From the NCBI GenBank assembly GCA_003345545.1, contig PRDH01000015.1, forward strand, positions 1 to 64,000: a stretch of DNA of 64,000 nucleotides, read 5' to 3'. The stretch is from Candidatus Thorarchaeota archaeon. Its GTDB lineage: Archaea; Asgardarchaeota; Thorarchaeia; Thorarchaeales; Thorarchaeaceae. Under the pieces are notes generated by a model. It did no database searches. It saw only the letters and a program-made list of their open reading frames with translations, and was not told the origin of the DNA. Shown one piece after another: positions 26,069 through 34,644 of the stretch; positions within the stretch are counted from its first letter, which is position 1; the number at the start of each line of letters is the position of its first letter. The position numbers and the translations under genes were made by a program.

Positions 26069-26944
26069 CTAGATACCGAGAATGTCACGAATTGGATTCA
26101 GGCTAACTCTATTCAATTCAAACCCTAATGGCTCGGCATCAATTCCCAGTGCTGTGCCCAGGACTTGCGTGACAAAGAGAGCTGGTAATTCCAGAGAGTT
26201 TCCTGCTTCATCTTTGAGACCTATCTGCTGAATGTCGAACTGGGTCTGACATGCGGGGCAATTCGTGACCACACAGTTCGCCCCTGCGCCATTTGCAGAG
26301 ATCATCTTCTCTTTCAGTATCTTAAGGGCGACCGATTCGCTTGCAATGAGAAGAGGTGAACCACAACAACGCAGCTTCATGTCCCAATGGACACACTTTG
26401 CACCTGTGATCTCAATCAATTCATCGACCTTTCGAGGTAACTCAGGGTCGTCGAATCCCGCAACACTGGACGGCCGAATAAGATGGCACCCCGGATGGAA
26501 TGCAACCCGAAGGCCATCTAGACGCCGAACAATCTTTTCTTCGATCTCGCCCCTCATATCATAGAGGACTTCTACAAAGTGACGTATCGTGGCCTTTCCA
26601 GTGTACTCTAGACCCAATGGTTTCAGAACTGCGTTGACCTTCTTTCTGCAAGCTGCATTGTTGTGAAGCACATGGCTGGTATCCTTCAGAGAACCAAAGC
26701 AGCCATTACAGGGAGTGACAATGTCATGACCTCTCTGCTCTGCCAGTGCTATATTACGACCGGACATGGAGAGCCAGCTGTTCTCATCAATTGATTTGAG
26801 AACTACGGTTCCACAACAGGAGGCGCCTTCAAAATCAATCAACTCAATGTCAAGATTCTTTGCAACTGCACGCATAGACGACTCGTAATTGTTGAACCTA
26901 CTTGGAATAGCGCACCCAAGGAAGACCTCATAGCTCTGTGTCAA
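26069..26944 (-). CDS. hdrB: Heterodisulfide reductase subunit B-like protein (HdrB)
   Basis: HdrB carries the noncubane Fe-S site that reduces a disulfide such as CoM-S-S-CoB in methanogens; the partner substrate here is unknown. Seen: FLGCAIPSRFNNYESS near the start, and two CCG-domain cysteine motifs: EGASCCGTVV...CNGCFGS in the first half and HPGCH...LRCCGSPLL...CPACQTQ in the second. The start is a TTG at 26944 with GAGGAGG nine bases upstream, one base after the hdrC stop. Length about 291 is typical. Confidence 0.92.
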   Translation of the reverse strand: MTQSYEVFLGCAIPSRFNNYESSMRAVAKNLDIELIDFEGASCCGTVVLKSIDENSWLSMSGRNIALAEQRGHDIVTPCNGCFGSLKDTSHVLHNNAACRKKVNAVLKPLGLEYTGKATIRHFVEVLYDMRGEIEEKIVRRLDGLRVAFHPGCHLIRPSSVAGFDDPELPRKVDELIEITGAKCVHWDMKLRCCGSPLLIASESVALKILKEKMISANGAGANCVVTNCPACQTQFDIQQIGLKDEAGNSLELPALFVTQVLGTALGIDAEPLGFELNRVSLNPIRDILGI

Positions 26945-26945
26945 T

Positions 26946-27464
26946 TCACACATCCTCCTCAAGCTTCATGAGCCCTGTCTTCTTGAGCATCCTCTTTGTG
27001 TCTTCAATATTCAGTACGGGAACTGGGTCAAGTCCGAGATCATCGCGTTCCCAGTCAGTAGGCTCGTAGAGCCTTCCCTTATCATACAGTGATTGTCGTG
27101 CTCCTGAATATCCGGGAGGTGCGATTCTCTTCTTGAAAGCCATATTCTTCAGACCGAACAAGATGTCTGTGATCTCTATTCCCTGAGGGCAGCGTTCTTG
27201 ACAAGTATAACATGTCGTACACAACCAGACCATATCGGTTTCGAGAACCTCCTTCAGGCCAAAGAGAAGCATCCGCATCACTTCATGAATCTGTATGTTC
27301 ACCTTATCAGAAACTGGACAACCAGCACTGCATTTTGCACATTGGAAACAGGCAGTGAGATCCTTCCCTCCAATCAGGTTCGAAGCTCCTCTTGTGAACT
27401 CAGCATCCATTGCCTTGAACTTCTTTCCATCAAAAGACTTGAATTGTCCCCACGCGTCTGTCAT
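26946..27464 (-). CDS. hdrC: Heterodisulfide reductase subunit C-like protein (HdrC)
   Basis: This 172-residue ferredoxin-like protein passes electrons from HdrA to HdrB. Seen: two 4Fe-4S motifs CFQCAKCSAGCPVS and CTTCYTCQERCPQGI. The ATG at 27464 lies two bases after the stop of the HdrA-MvhD gene and has AGGAGG about nine bases upstream. The order hdrA-hdrC-hdrB and the overlaps indicate one operon and one complex. Like other HdrC proteins it has no membrane segment. Confidence 0.92.
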   Translation of the reverse strand: MTDAWGQFKSFDGKKFKAMDAEFTRGASNLIGGKDLTACFQCAKCSAGCPVSDKVNIQIHEVMRMLLFGLKEVLETDMVWLCTTCYTCQERCPQGIEITDILFGLKNMAFKKRIAPPGYSGARQSLYDKGRLYEPTDWERDDLGLDPVPVLNIEDTKRMLKKTGLMKLEEDV

Positions 27465-27466
27465 TT

Positions 27467-30400
27467 CTATTGCCTCCTCTGTCTCAATGGACTTGGCCCA
27501 AGCCGGTCTGCCAGTTCTGCAAACTCTTTCACAGTTTCGGCCCATATCGACCCTTCACTTGCACTGATATGTGTGAACTGCAGTCGATCGGTTTCGAGCC
27601 CGGCTTTCTCAATGATCTTCTTGGCAATAGCAAATCGACGCTCAAAGGATATGTTACCATCAACGTAATGGCAGTCTCCCACATGACATCCAGAGATCCA
27701 CACCATATCGGCGCCTAGTCTGAAAGCTTCCAAGATATGCTGTACGCTCACTCTTCCAGTACACATGACTCGTATGTCCCGGACATTAGAGGGCTGTTGA
27801 AAACGGGACACACCAGCACTGTCTGCGCCTGCGTACGAGCACCAATTGCAGAGAATCGTCAGGATCCTCAAGTCGTTAGCAGGCATGTTCTCCAATGCAC
27901 TGCGAATCTGCGTGAGTATCTGATCCTCGGTGAAGTGCTTCATAGTGATAGCACCCGAAGGACATCCAGCGCCACATTTCCCACATCCTTGGCATAGAAC
28001 CGGATTCGTCACTGCATAATCATGGCTCCCATCGCCAGGAACAACCTCGATTGCATTGTAGGCACAGTTGATCTCGCAGGTCCCACAACCAATACAGATC
28101 TCGGGATCAACTACTGAAACTATGGCCTCAGCCTTTCGAATTCCTCTGATGAGGGGAATCAGTGCCCTTGACGCTGCTGCTTGCCCTTGAGCGATGGACT
28201 CGCCGATGCTCTTTGGAGCGGTAGCAGCACCAGCAACAAACACACCATCAGTCTGGAAGTCTACCGGCCGTAGTTTCGGGTGAGCTTCCATGAAAAAGCC
28301 AGAGAGGTTGAGTGGTACCTTGAATAGCTCCGAGATCTCTTTATTCGGCCTTGGAACCATCGCAGTGGCAAGTATTGTATGATCGACGTCAATGATGAGT
28401 TCAGCACCCAGCACTTGATCCATCACAGTAATGCTCAGAGCTTTGTCACGCCCTTTCTTCACAGCAGGTAGTGAGTCCTTATCATACCTGACAAAGACGA
28501 CGCCCTTCTTGCGAGCTTCTCGGTACTTATCTTCTGCAGAGTAGAAAACTCGAAGATCACGGTAGAAATGGAACACACGGGAATTCGGGTATTTCTCAAC
28601 TAGTTCAAGTGTATGCTGCAAGGCAACGGTGCAACAGATTCCTGAGCACCATGTGCGGGCTCCTTCAAGTGACGCGTCCTCTCGCGAACCTGCACAATGA
28701 ATGACTGCGAAGGTCTCTCCATCATTGATGCCCTCTCCGCTTGCCACTCGCTTGTTGAATTCCACTTCAGTCATTACTTCGGGCAGTTTCTTGAGACCAA
28801 AGAGCCCTTTCTCTTCCAGAGCGATTGCTCCAGTCGCAACAATGACAATGCCAACAGTCAGCGATTCTCTCTTCTTTCCAGTCTTGATGACTACCTCGAA
28901 TTCGCCAATAGAACCCTTTGCCTCAACGACCTCGGAGTTCAACATGATTGTAACGTTCTCGTTTCCAGTGATTCTAGACTCATAGTCAGCTATGATTTCT
29001 GAAGCAGGAGTATGGGTGAAATTGACCGTGGCAAGCTCGTTGAGGAATCCACCAACCCGGTCCTGTTTCTCTACTAGATAGACCTTGAAGCCCTTCTGAG
29101 CAATGATATCAGATGCAGCCATTCCAGCGACTCCAGCACCAATAACAAGGACAGATGGCCCAATCTGGGTCACCGCCTCTTCCTGTGCCTCCAGTAGTCT
29201 GGCTCGACCAACTGACATTCGCACCAGATCCATGGCCTTCGAGGTCGCTTCATCCTTGTCAGCCTGGTGAATCCATGCACAGTGCTCGCGGATGTTTGCC
29301 AATTCGAATAGATACTTGTTCAGTCCTGCTTCTTCAATCGTCGCTCTGAACAATGGCTCATGAGTTCGGGGAGTACATGATGCTACAACTAACCGGTTGA
29401 GCTTGTGCTCCTTAATCGCATCCTTGATTACGACTTGAGCGTCTGAAGAACAGGAGTAGAGGAGATTCTTGGCAAACACAACATTGGGAAGTTCGCTTGC
29501 ATACCGAGTGACCTCTGCAACATCTACGGTTCCTGCTATATTGATTCCACATGAGCATACAATCACGCCAATACGTGGCTCTGCTGTCAATAGCTCAAGG
29601 TCTTCTTTTGTAAGAGCGTCTGTTTCATCGCCCTTAGGGATTGTTAAATCCATTGCAGCTAGAGCTGCAGCAGCGCTACCATGCGCAACAGAATCGGGAA
29701 TGTCCTTGGGCATATGAACAGCCCCACACATGTGAACTCCAGGTACTCCAGTTTCAGAAATCATCAGTGATTTCAGGTCTGGTTGTATGAATCCAGACTC
29801 ATCTTTCTCGATGCCCAATTGCTCGAATATCCCCGAGTCCGAAGAAGGCACCATTGCGGGACAAAGAACAACGAGATCATACGTATCTAAGAGAACTTCA
29901 TGACCCTTGGTATTACTGTGCCGGACTAGAAGGTTCTTAGTGCCGTATTCCTCCTGTATCTCACTCGGCAGCCCCCTCACAAAGTGAATATCATATTCAG
30001 TTTCGCCCCTCACAAGGAACTCCTCAAAGCCCTTGCCGAATGCGCGCATATCATTATAGAGGATGTCAATATGTACGTCAGGAGTGTGTTCCTTAGTAAT
30101 GATTGCCTCCTTGGTCGCATACGTACAACAGATCCTTGAGCAATAGGAACAGTGATTGACGTCTCTCGAGCCCACACATTGAATGAATGCAATCCTATGA
30201 GGTTCGCGGCCATCAGAGGGACGCATGACGATACCTCGGGTCGGACCGCTGGCCGATACCATTCGTTCATACTCCAATGCACTTACAACATTGCCATAGC
30301 GTCCATAACCATACTCAGGCACTGTGGTTGGATTGAGAAGCTCGTACCCAGTCGCTATAATGATTGACCCAGCATCAATCACCTTGGTTTCGTCAGCAAT

Positions 30401-30922
30401 ATCAAAGTTAATCGCCTCTGCTTTGCAGGTCTTCACACAGGTCATGCACTCAATGCAATTTGCAGCATCTATCGTAGCAATGTTTGGAACAGCCTGTGGA
30501 AAGGGAATGTATGCAGCCTTTCTCATCTTGAGACCGAGGTCATATTCGTTAGGAACCTCAATTGGGCATACCCTCTGACATTCACCACAGCCTGTGCATT
30601 TCTTGGCATCAACGCGGCGTGTATGTTTCAGCACATCGACTTTGAAATCACCTGTTGTACCCGTAATTCCAGTGACTTCAGAATAGGCAAGAATCTCAAT
30701 ATTCGGATGACGCGAGCAGTCAACCATCCAGGGTCCTTGAATACACATGCTGCAGTCCAATGTCGGGAAGGTCTTATCCAGCTGGGACATGTGACCTCCA
30801 ATCGAGGGTTTCTTCTCGACAAGAAAGACCTTGACTCCCATTCCTGCGAGGTCAAGTGCGGCACGCATTCCTGAGATACCAGCTCCAATTATGACGACTG
30901 GTTTTGATATGGGCTCTGCCAT
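27467..30922 (-). CDS. HdrA-HdrA-MvhD fusion flavoprotein
   Basis: The 1151-residue chain contains a first HdrA module with GAGISGMRAALDLAG and ferredoxin motifs CTGCGECQRVCP and CIECMTCVKTC, a second HdrA module with VLVIGAGVAGMAASDIIAQ (about residue 605), then CIGCGTCEINC and CQGCGKCGAGCP, and at about residues 1020-1140 an MvhD domain (ILCNWCSY, RVMCTGR, WISGCHVGDCHY). MvhD normally links HdrA to a hydrogenase or formate dehydrogenase. No hydrogenase genes are in the window. It starts the operon HdrA-C-B. Family HdrA proteins are about 650 residues; this is a duplicated, fused version. Confidence 0.88.
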   Translation of the reverse strand: MAEPISKPVVIIGAGISGMRAALDLAGMGVKVFLVEKKPSIGGHMSQLDKTFPTLDCSMCIQGPWMVDCSRHPNIEILAYSEVTGITGTTGDFKVDVLKHTRRVDAKKCTGCGECQRVCPIEVPNEYDLGLKMRKAAYIPFPQAVPNIATIDAANCIECMTCVKTCKAEAINFDIADETKVIDAGSIIIATGYELLNPTTVPEYGYGRYGNVVSALEYERMVSASGPTRGIVMRPSDGREPHRIAFIQCVGSRDVNHCSYCSRICCTYATKEAIITKEHTPDVHIDILYNDMRAFGKGFEEFLVRGETEYDIHFVRGLPSEIQEEYGTKNLLVRHSNTKGHEVLLDTYDLVVLCPAMVPSSDSGIFEQLGIEKDESGFIQPDLKSLMISETGVPGVHMCGAVHMPKDIPDSVAHGSAAAALAAMDLTIPKGDETDALTKEDLELLTAEPRIGVIVCSCGINIAGTVDVAEVTRYASELPNVVFAKNLLYSCSSDAQVVIKDAIKEHKLNRLVVASCTPRTHEPLFRATIEEAGLNKYLFELANIREHCAWIHQADKDEATSKAMDLVRMSVGRARLLEAQEEAVTQIGPSVLVIGAGVAGMAASDIIAQKGFKVYLVEKQDRVGGFLNELATVNFTHTPASEIIADYESRITGNENVTIMLNSEVVEAKGSIGEFEVVIKTGKKRESLTVGIVIVATGAIALEEKGLFGLKKLPEVMTEVEFNKRVASGEGINDGETFAVIHCAGSREDASLEGARTWCSGICCTVALQHTLELVEKYPNSRVFHFYRDLRVFYSAEDKYREARKKGVVFVRYDKDSLPAVKKGRDKALSITVMDQVLGAELIIDVDHTILATAMVPRPNKEISELFKVPLNLSGFFMEAHPKLRPVDFQTDGVFVAGAATAPKSIGESIAQGQAAASRALIPLIRGIRKAEAIVSVVDPEICIGCGTCEINCAYNAIEVVPGDGSHDYAVTNPVLCQGCGKCGAGCPSGAITMKHFTEDQILTQIRSALENMPANDLRILTILCNWCSYAGADSAGVSRFQQPSNVRDIRVMCTGRVSVQHILEAFRLGADMVWISGCHVGDCHYVDGNISFERRFAIAKKIIEKAGLETDRLQFTHISASEGSIWAETVKEFAELADRLGPSPLRQRRQ

Positions 30923-31019
30923 TGTACCGTCTCTCCGAAGAGGTGTCGCGTTGATTCAAGATTGCCCGATAAAATGTTTCGCATTGAGCAGTAGTCAAAA
31001 CCGCAAGGTTGCGCTCCTT

Positions 31020-31033
31020 GATTGGCGCCAATC
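31020..31033. promoter_or_regulatory. 14-base perfect palindrome GATTGGCGCCAATC
   Basis: This exact self-complementary sequence lies about 100 bases upstream of the hdrA start and 360 bases before aconitase. Its symmetry and its place in the shared promoter region suggest an operator for the hdr operon. It shares TTGG/CCAA ends with the palindrome at 26001 but differs in the centre and length. Confidence 0.5.
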
Positions 31034-31094
31034 CTTTGGAATTAACAATTCTTAATGCATGCTCTTAATACAACGTCAGTAACGTCTTGAGATT

Positions 31095-31226
31095 ATGAAG
31101 GCCGCTAGACTCTACACGCGAGTCTATCTGGCGCGTACAAAGGACCGCCGGGAGATTGGAGCACTGGATGATCTCAGCAAGATTGAGATTGTGATCTTCA
31201 CACCTCCACAGTTCAGACTCGAATGA
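31095..31226 (+). CDS. Possible 43-residue ORF
   Basis: An ATG at 31095 opens a 43-residue frame (MKAARLYTRVYLARTKDRRE...FTPPQFRLE) with a GAG-like site just upstream. The sequence is basic at its N-terminus and looks protein-like, but it is short and has no recognised family. Its early part also forms a perfect seven-base-pair inverted repeat (31106-31112 with 31120-31126), so it may instead be a leader structure. Confidence 0.25.
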   Translation: MKAARLYTRVYLARTKDRREIGALDDLSKIEIVIFTPPQFRLE

Positions 31227-31393
31227 AGCAAGCATGCAGGAATACAACATTCGGTAATCGCGCAGGCAGCAGCAAGGATTTATGCCCATAAGTTGCGGAT
31301 GGCCCCACCGAAAGGGGCAGACTGAAAGCCCTCGACCCGCTCTTACGACAGAGAGAGGTTTCGGAGTACCTAGCAATAGAAGGCGCTCGTGCA

Positions 31394-33340
31394 ATGACCT
31401 CAGTTGCAAGAAAGATACTATCTGAACACATTATGTCAGGGTCCGCTTCACTTCGCCCTGGCGATGAAATTGGGCTGAAGATTGACCGCACACTGACTCA
31501 AGATGCTACTGGAACTCTAGCATATCTCCAATTCGAGGCAATTGGCCTGGAGAAAGTTCGAACTGAGCTGTCAGTTTCATTTGTTGACCATAACACATTG
31601 CAGACAGACTTCAGGAATCCTGACGACCATCGATACTTGCAGACTGTGGCTGCAAAGTATGGCATTCTTTTCTCAAGACCAGGAAACGGAATATGCCACC
31701 AGGTGTTCTTGGAGCGATTTTCGAAACCGGGAGAAACGCTAATTGGATCGGACTCGCACACACCAACAGCAGGCGGGGCAGGGATGATCGCGATAGGAGC
31801 TGGTGGCCTGGATGTTGCGGTGGCGATGGGAGGCGGAGCGTACTATCTGAAGACACCGGAGATCGTCGGTGTGAAACTCTATGGAAGAATGCCGGACTAT
31901 GTTTCAGCAAAGGATGTCATTCTTGAGGTCTTACGAAGGTTGAAGGTGGACGGAGGAGTAGACAAGATACTTGAGTACTTTGGCCCAGGGATTAAGCAGC
32001 TGTCTGTTCCGGAAAGAGCTACTATTACGAATATGGGAGCTGAAACTGGCGCAACGACATCCGTGTTTCCCTCAGACGAGATAACAAGAGAATTCCTGAA
32101 GATGCAACAGAGAGCCCATGATTGGGTGGAGATTCCGGAGGCCAACGAGAAGGATTTTGACGAAGTCATCACAATAGACCTGAGTAAGCTTGAGCCATTT
32201 ATAGCGAAGCCTCACTCGCCTGACAATGTTGTTCCTCTCTCGGAGCTAATTGGATTGAAGGTTGATCAGGTGGCCATAGGCTCATGCACTAACTCCTCAC
32301 TCAAAGACATGCTCACTGTGGCGGCGCTGCTCAAGGGAAGAAAGATACATCCAAATACCGTTCTAGGTGTGTCGCCTGGTTCTCGTCAAGTATTGGAGTA
32401 CATCGCTGAGAACGGTCAGCTTGCAGACATGATTTCAGCTGGAGCCAGGATTCTCGAGAGCGCCTGCGGCCCGTGCATTGGAATGGGTTTTGCACCACCC
32501 TCAACAGGAGTTTCATTGAGAACCTTCAATCGCAATTTCAAAGGAAGAAGCGGGACTGCAGATGCTCAGGTCTATCTGGTGAGTCCTGAGGTCGCAGTAG
32601 CAGCCGCCATCTATGGAGAGATAACGGATCCACGGAAGCTCGGACCACCCCCAAGAGTTGAGATGCCTTTGAAAATAAACGTCGATGACTCAATGATAAT
32701 CAGGCCATCAAACACACCTAGCAGCGTTGAGATTATTCGGGGGCCAAACATCGTACAACTTCCGAAGATGGTACCACTCCCGGACAGTCTACCAGCCATG
32801 CAGGTGCTGATCAAACTTGGAGATGATATCACGACTGACCAGATTATGCCAGCGGGAGCAAAGATACTGCCATTGCGATCGAATCTGCCTGAAATCAGCA
32901 TGCATGTCTTTGAGCAAGTGGATCCATCATTTGTATCAACAGCCTTGCGAGCAAAGGAACAGGGCGGAGGTATCATACTTGCCGGTAACAACTATGGTCA
33001 GGGCTCTAGTAGAGAACATGCTGCGCTTGCACCAATGTATCTTGGAGTAAAGCTTGTCCTTGCAAAGTCTTTTGCCAGAATTCACAAGGCCAACCTAGTC
33101 AATTTTGGAATCTTGCCCTGTACAATAGACGACCCTACACTATTCGAGAAGATAGATCCAGGCGATACTCTTGAAATGAAGAGAATTCGTCAGGCTCTCA
33201 AGGAGGGAAGAACACATCTCTCTCTCACTAATAAGGCGAAGGGTATCAAGATACCCATGACATGTGAACTCACTGAACGTGAGAAGAACATTATCCTGGC
33301 AGGAGGCCTTCTCAACTATACCAGAGAGGGAGGAATCTGA
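31394..33340 (+). CDS. Aconitate hydratase
   Basis: The 648-residue enzyme interconverts citrate and isocitrate. Seen: SVSFVDHNTLQ, the Fe-S ligand cysteines C298 (GSCTNSS), C358 and C361 (SACGPCIGM), and the C-terminal swivel domain with NNYGQGSSREHAAL. It is close to the mitochondrial-type and bacterial AcnA-short form group. ATG at 31394 is the first in-frame start; no closer Shine-Dalgarno is clear. Twenty bases after its stop the ATP-citrate lyase gene begins, so all four genes of this run are probably one operon. Confidence 0.92.
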   Translation: MTSVARKILSEHIMSGSASLRPGDEIGLKIDRTLTQDATGTLAYLQFEAIGLEKVRTELSVSFVDHNTLQTDFRNPDDHRYLQTVAAKYGILFSRPGNGICHQVFLERFSKPGETLIGSDSHTPTAGGAGMIAIGAGGLDVAVAMGGGAYYLKTPEIVGVKLYGRMPDYVSAKDVILEVLRRLKVDGGVDKILEYFGPGIKQLSVPERATITNMGAETGATTSVFPSDEITREFLKMQQRAHDWVEIPEANEKDFDEVITIDLSKLEPFIAKPHSPDNVVPLSELIGLKVDQVAIGSCTNSSLKDMLTVAALLKGRKIHPNTVLGVSPGSRQVLEYIAENGQLADMISAGARILESACGPCIGMGFAPPSTGVSLRTFNRNFKGRSGTADAQVYLVSPEVAVAAAIYGEITDPRKLGPPPRVEMPLKINVDDSMIIRPSNTPSSVEIIRGPNIVQLPKMVPLPDSLPAMQVLIKLGDDITTDQIMPAGAKILPLRSNLPEISMHVFEQVDPSFVSTALRAKEQGGGIILAGNNYGQGSSREHAALAPMYLGVKLVLAKSFARIHKANLVNFGILPCTIDDPTLFEKIDPGDTLEMKRIRQALKEGRTHLSLTNKAKGIKIPMTCELTEREKNIILAGGLLNYTREGGI

Positions 33341-33359
33341 ATCCGCAGGAGGAACATCA

Positions 33360-34643
33360 ATGGCACAGAAATCAATCTATGAGTATTCAGCAAAGATACT
33401 GATTGCCAATGAATTGGAGAAGCACTTTCCGGAATTCAGATACCACCGAAAGCTTGCTGTAATAACTCCAGACACCAAATGGGCGAAACTAGAGAAAGAC
33501 CATCCATGGTTGAAGACTGACAGACTAGTAGCCAAACCTGACCAGCTCTTTGGCAAACGAGGAAAAGCAAACCTCCTTCTTCTCAATGCCAACCTGAGTG
33601 AATTGAAGCAGTTCATGAAAGAAAAGCTGGGCAAGGAAATTGAGGTTGGAGGAGTAAGAGGAGAGCTTACGAGATTCCTAGTTGAGCCATTTATTCACCA
33701 TGAGAAAGAGCTGTACGTGTCCATAACCTCGGACAGGAAGAACGACATTGTCCACTTCTCCTTTGAGGGCGGGGTATTCGTAGAAGAGAATTGGGACAAG
33801 GTAATCCATATTCCAATTCCTATTGGAACAGACATCAATGCCATTGATTTGGAGAGCAAGATCAAGGGCTTAGGTACTCTGGCACATTCTGTCATCCCAT
33901 TCATCAGGGGATTATTCCAAGTATATTGTGAGCAAGACTTCGCATTTCTGGAGATCAATCCATTTGCCATTACAAAAGACGGTCTTGTTGTGCCATTGGA
34001 CATGAAAGCACGCCTTGATGACACAGCTGCGTTCAGACATACTGACACGTGGGGAAATCCTGAGAATCCAATTGCGTTCCCAGTATCTTTCGGGCAAAAG
34101 CACTCCAAAGAGGAGGAGTTCATTCAGAGCCTCCAAGTGCAGACGGGTTCATCTTTGAAACTTACGATTCTTAACAGGGAAGGTCACATCTGGACAATGG
34201 TCGCAGGTGGAGGTGCGAGCGTCATCTATGCCGACACGATTGTTGACCTTGGTTTCGGCAATGAACTGGCTAACTATGGGGAATACAGCGGGAATCCCAC
34301 TCGTGAACACACCGAGTTGTATGCACAGACTCTCATAGACCTCATGACAGAGAAACCAGACCCAGAGAAGAGACCCAAATTCCTCTTGATTGGCGGTGGT
34401 ATTGCTAACTTCACTGATGTAAAAGCAACGTTTCAGGGAATTGTGAGCGCATTACGAAGGTCGGCAGAGAAGCTGAAAGAAACAAATGTCAGAATCTATG
34501 TGAGACGTGGAGGGCCTAATGAAGCTGAGGGCCTTCAACTTATGCGCGATGTCGGTAAGGAGATTGGTATCCCCATTGAGGTCTATGATAGATATACGCA
34601 CATGACGAGAATTGTTCCTCTTGCGCTGAAGGGGGTCAAGTAG
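33360..34643 (+). CDS. aclB: ATP-citrate lyase small subunit (succinyl-CoA synthetase beta-like)
   Basis: The 427-residue protein is the ATP-grasp subunit of ATP-citrate lyase. Seen: NAVITPDTKWAKLEKDHPWL-like region, VAKPDQLFGKRGKANLLLL and FLEINPFAIT, matching the N-terminal part of animal ACLY and bacterial AclB. The ATG at 33360 has AGGAGG seven bases upstream. It cleaves citrate with ATP and CoA together with AclA, encoded one base later. The enzyme is usual in eukaryotes and reductive-TCA bacteria but uncommon in archaea. Confidence 0.92.
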   Translation: MAQKSIYEYSAKILIANELEKHFPEFRYHRKLAVITPDTKWAKLEKDHPWLKTDRLVAKPDQLFGKRGKANLLLLNANLSELKQFMKEKLGKEIEVGGVRGELTRFLVEPFIHHEKELYVSITSDRKNDIVHFSFEGGVFVEENWDKVIHIPIPIGTDINAIDLESKIKGLGTLAHSVIPFIRGLFQVYCEQDFAFLEINPFAITKDGLVVPLDMKARLDDTAAFRHTDTWGNPENPIAFPVSFGQKHSKEEEFIQSLQVQTGSSLKLTILNREGHIWTMVAGGGASVIYADTIVDLGFGNELANYGEYSGNPTREHTELYAQTLIDLMTEKPDPEKRPKFLLIGGGIANFTDVKATFQGIVSALRRSAEKLKETNVRIYVRRGGPNEAEGLQLMRDVGKEIGIPIEVYDRYTHMTRIVPLALKGVK

Positions 34644-34644
34644 A

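Larger units (their letters stand above)
30923..31393. other. Divergent intergenic region between hdrA and aconitase
   Basis: The 471-base gap holds a 14-base perfect palindrome (31020-31033), a small inverted repeat GAATT-AAC-AATTC (31039-31051), a possible 43-residue ORF (31095-31226) and a box-A-like TTTATG around 31275. It is the likely control region for both the hdr operon and the aconitase/citrate-lyase operon. No RNA gene was recognised. Confidence 0.5.
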
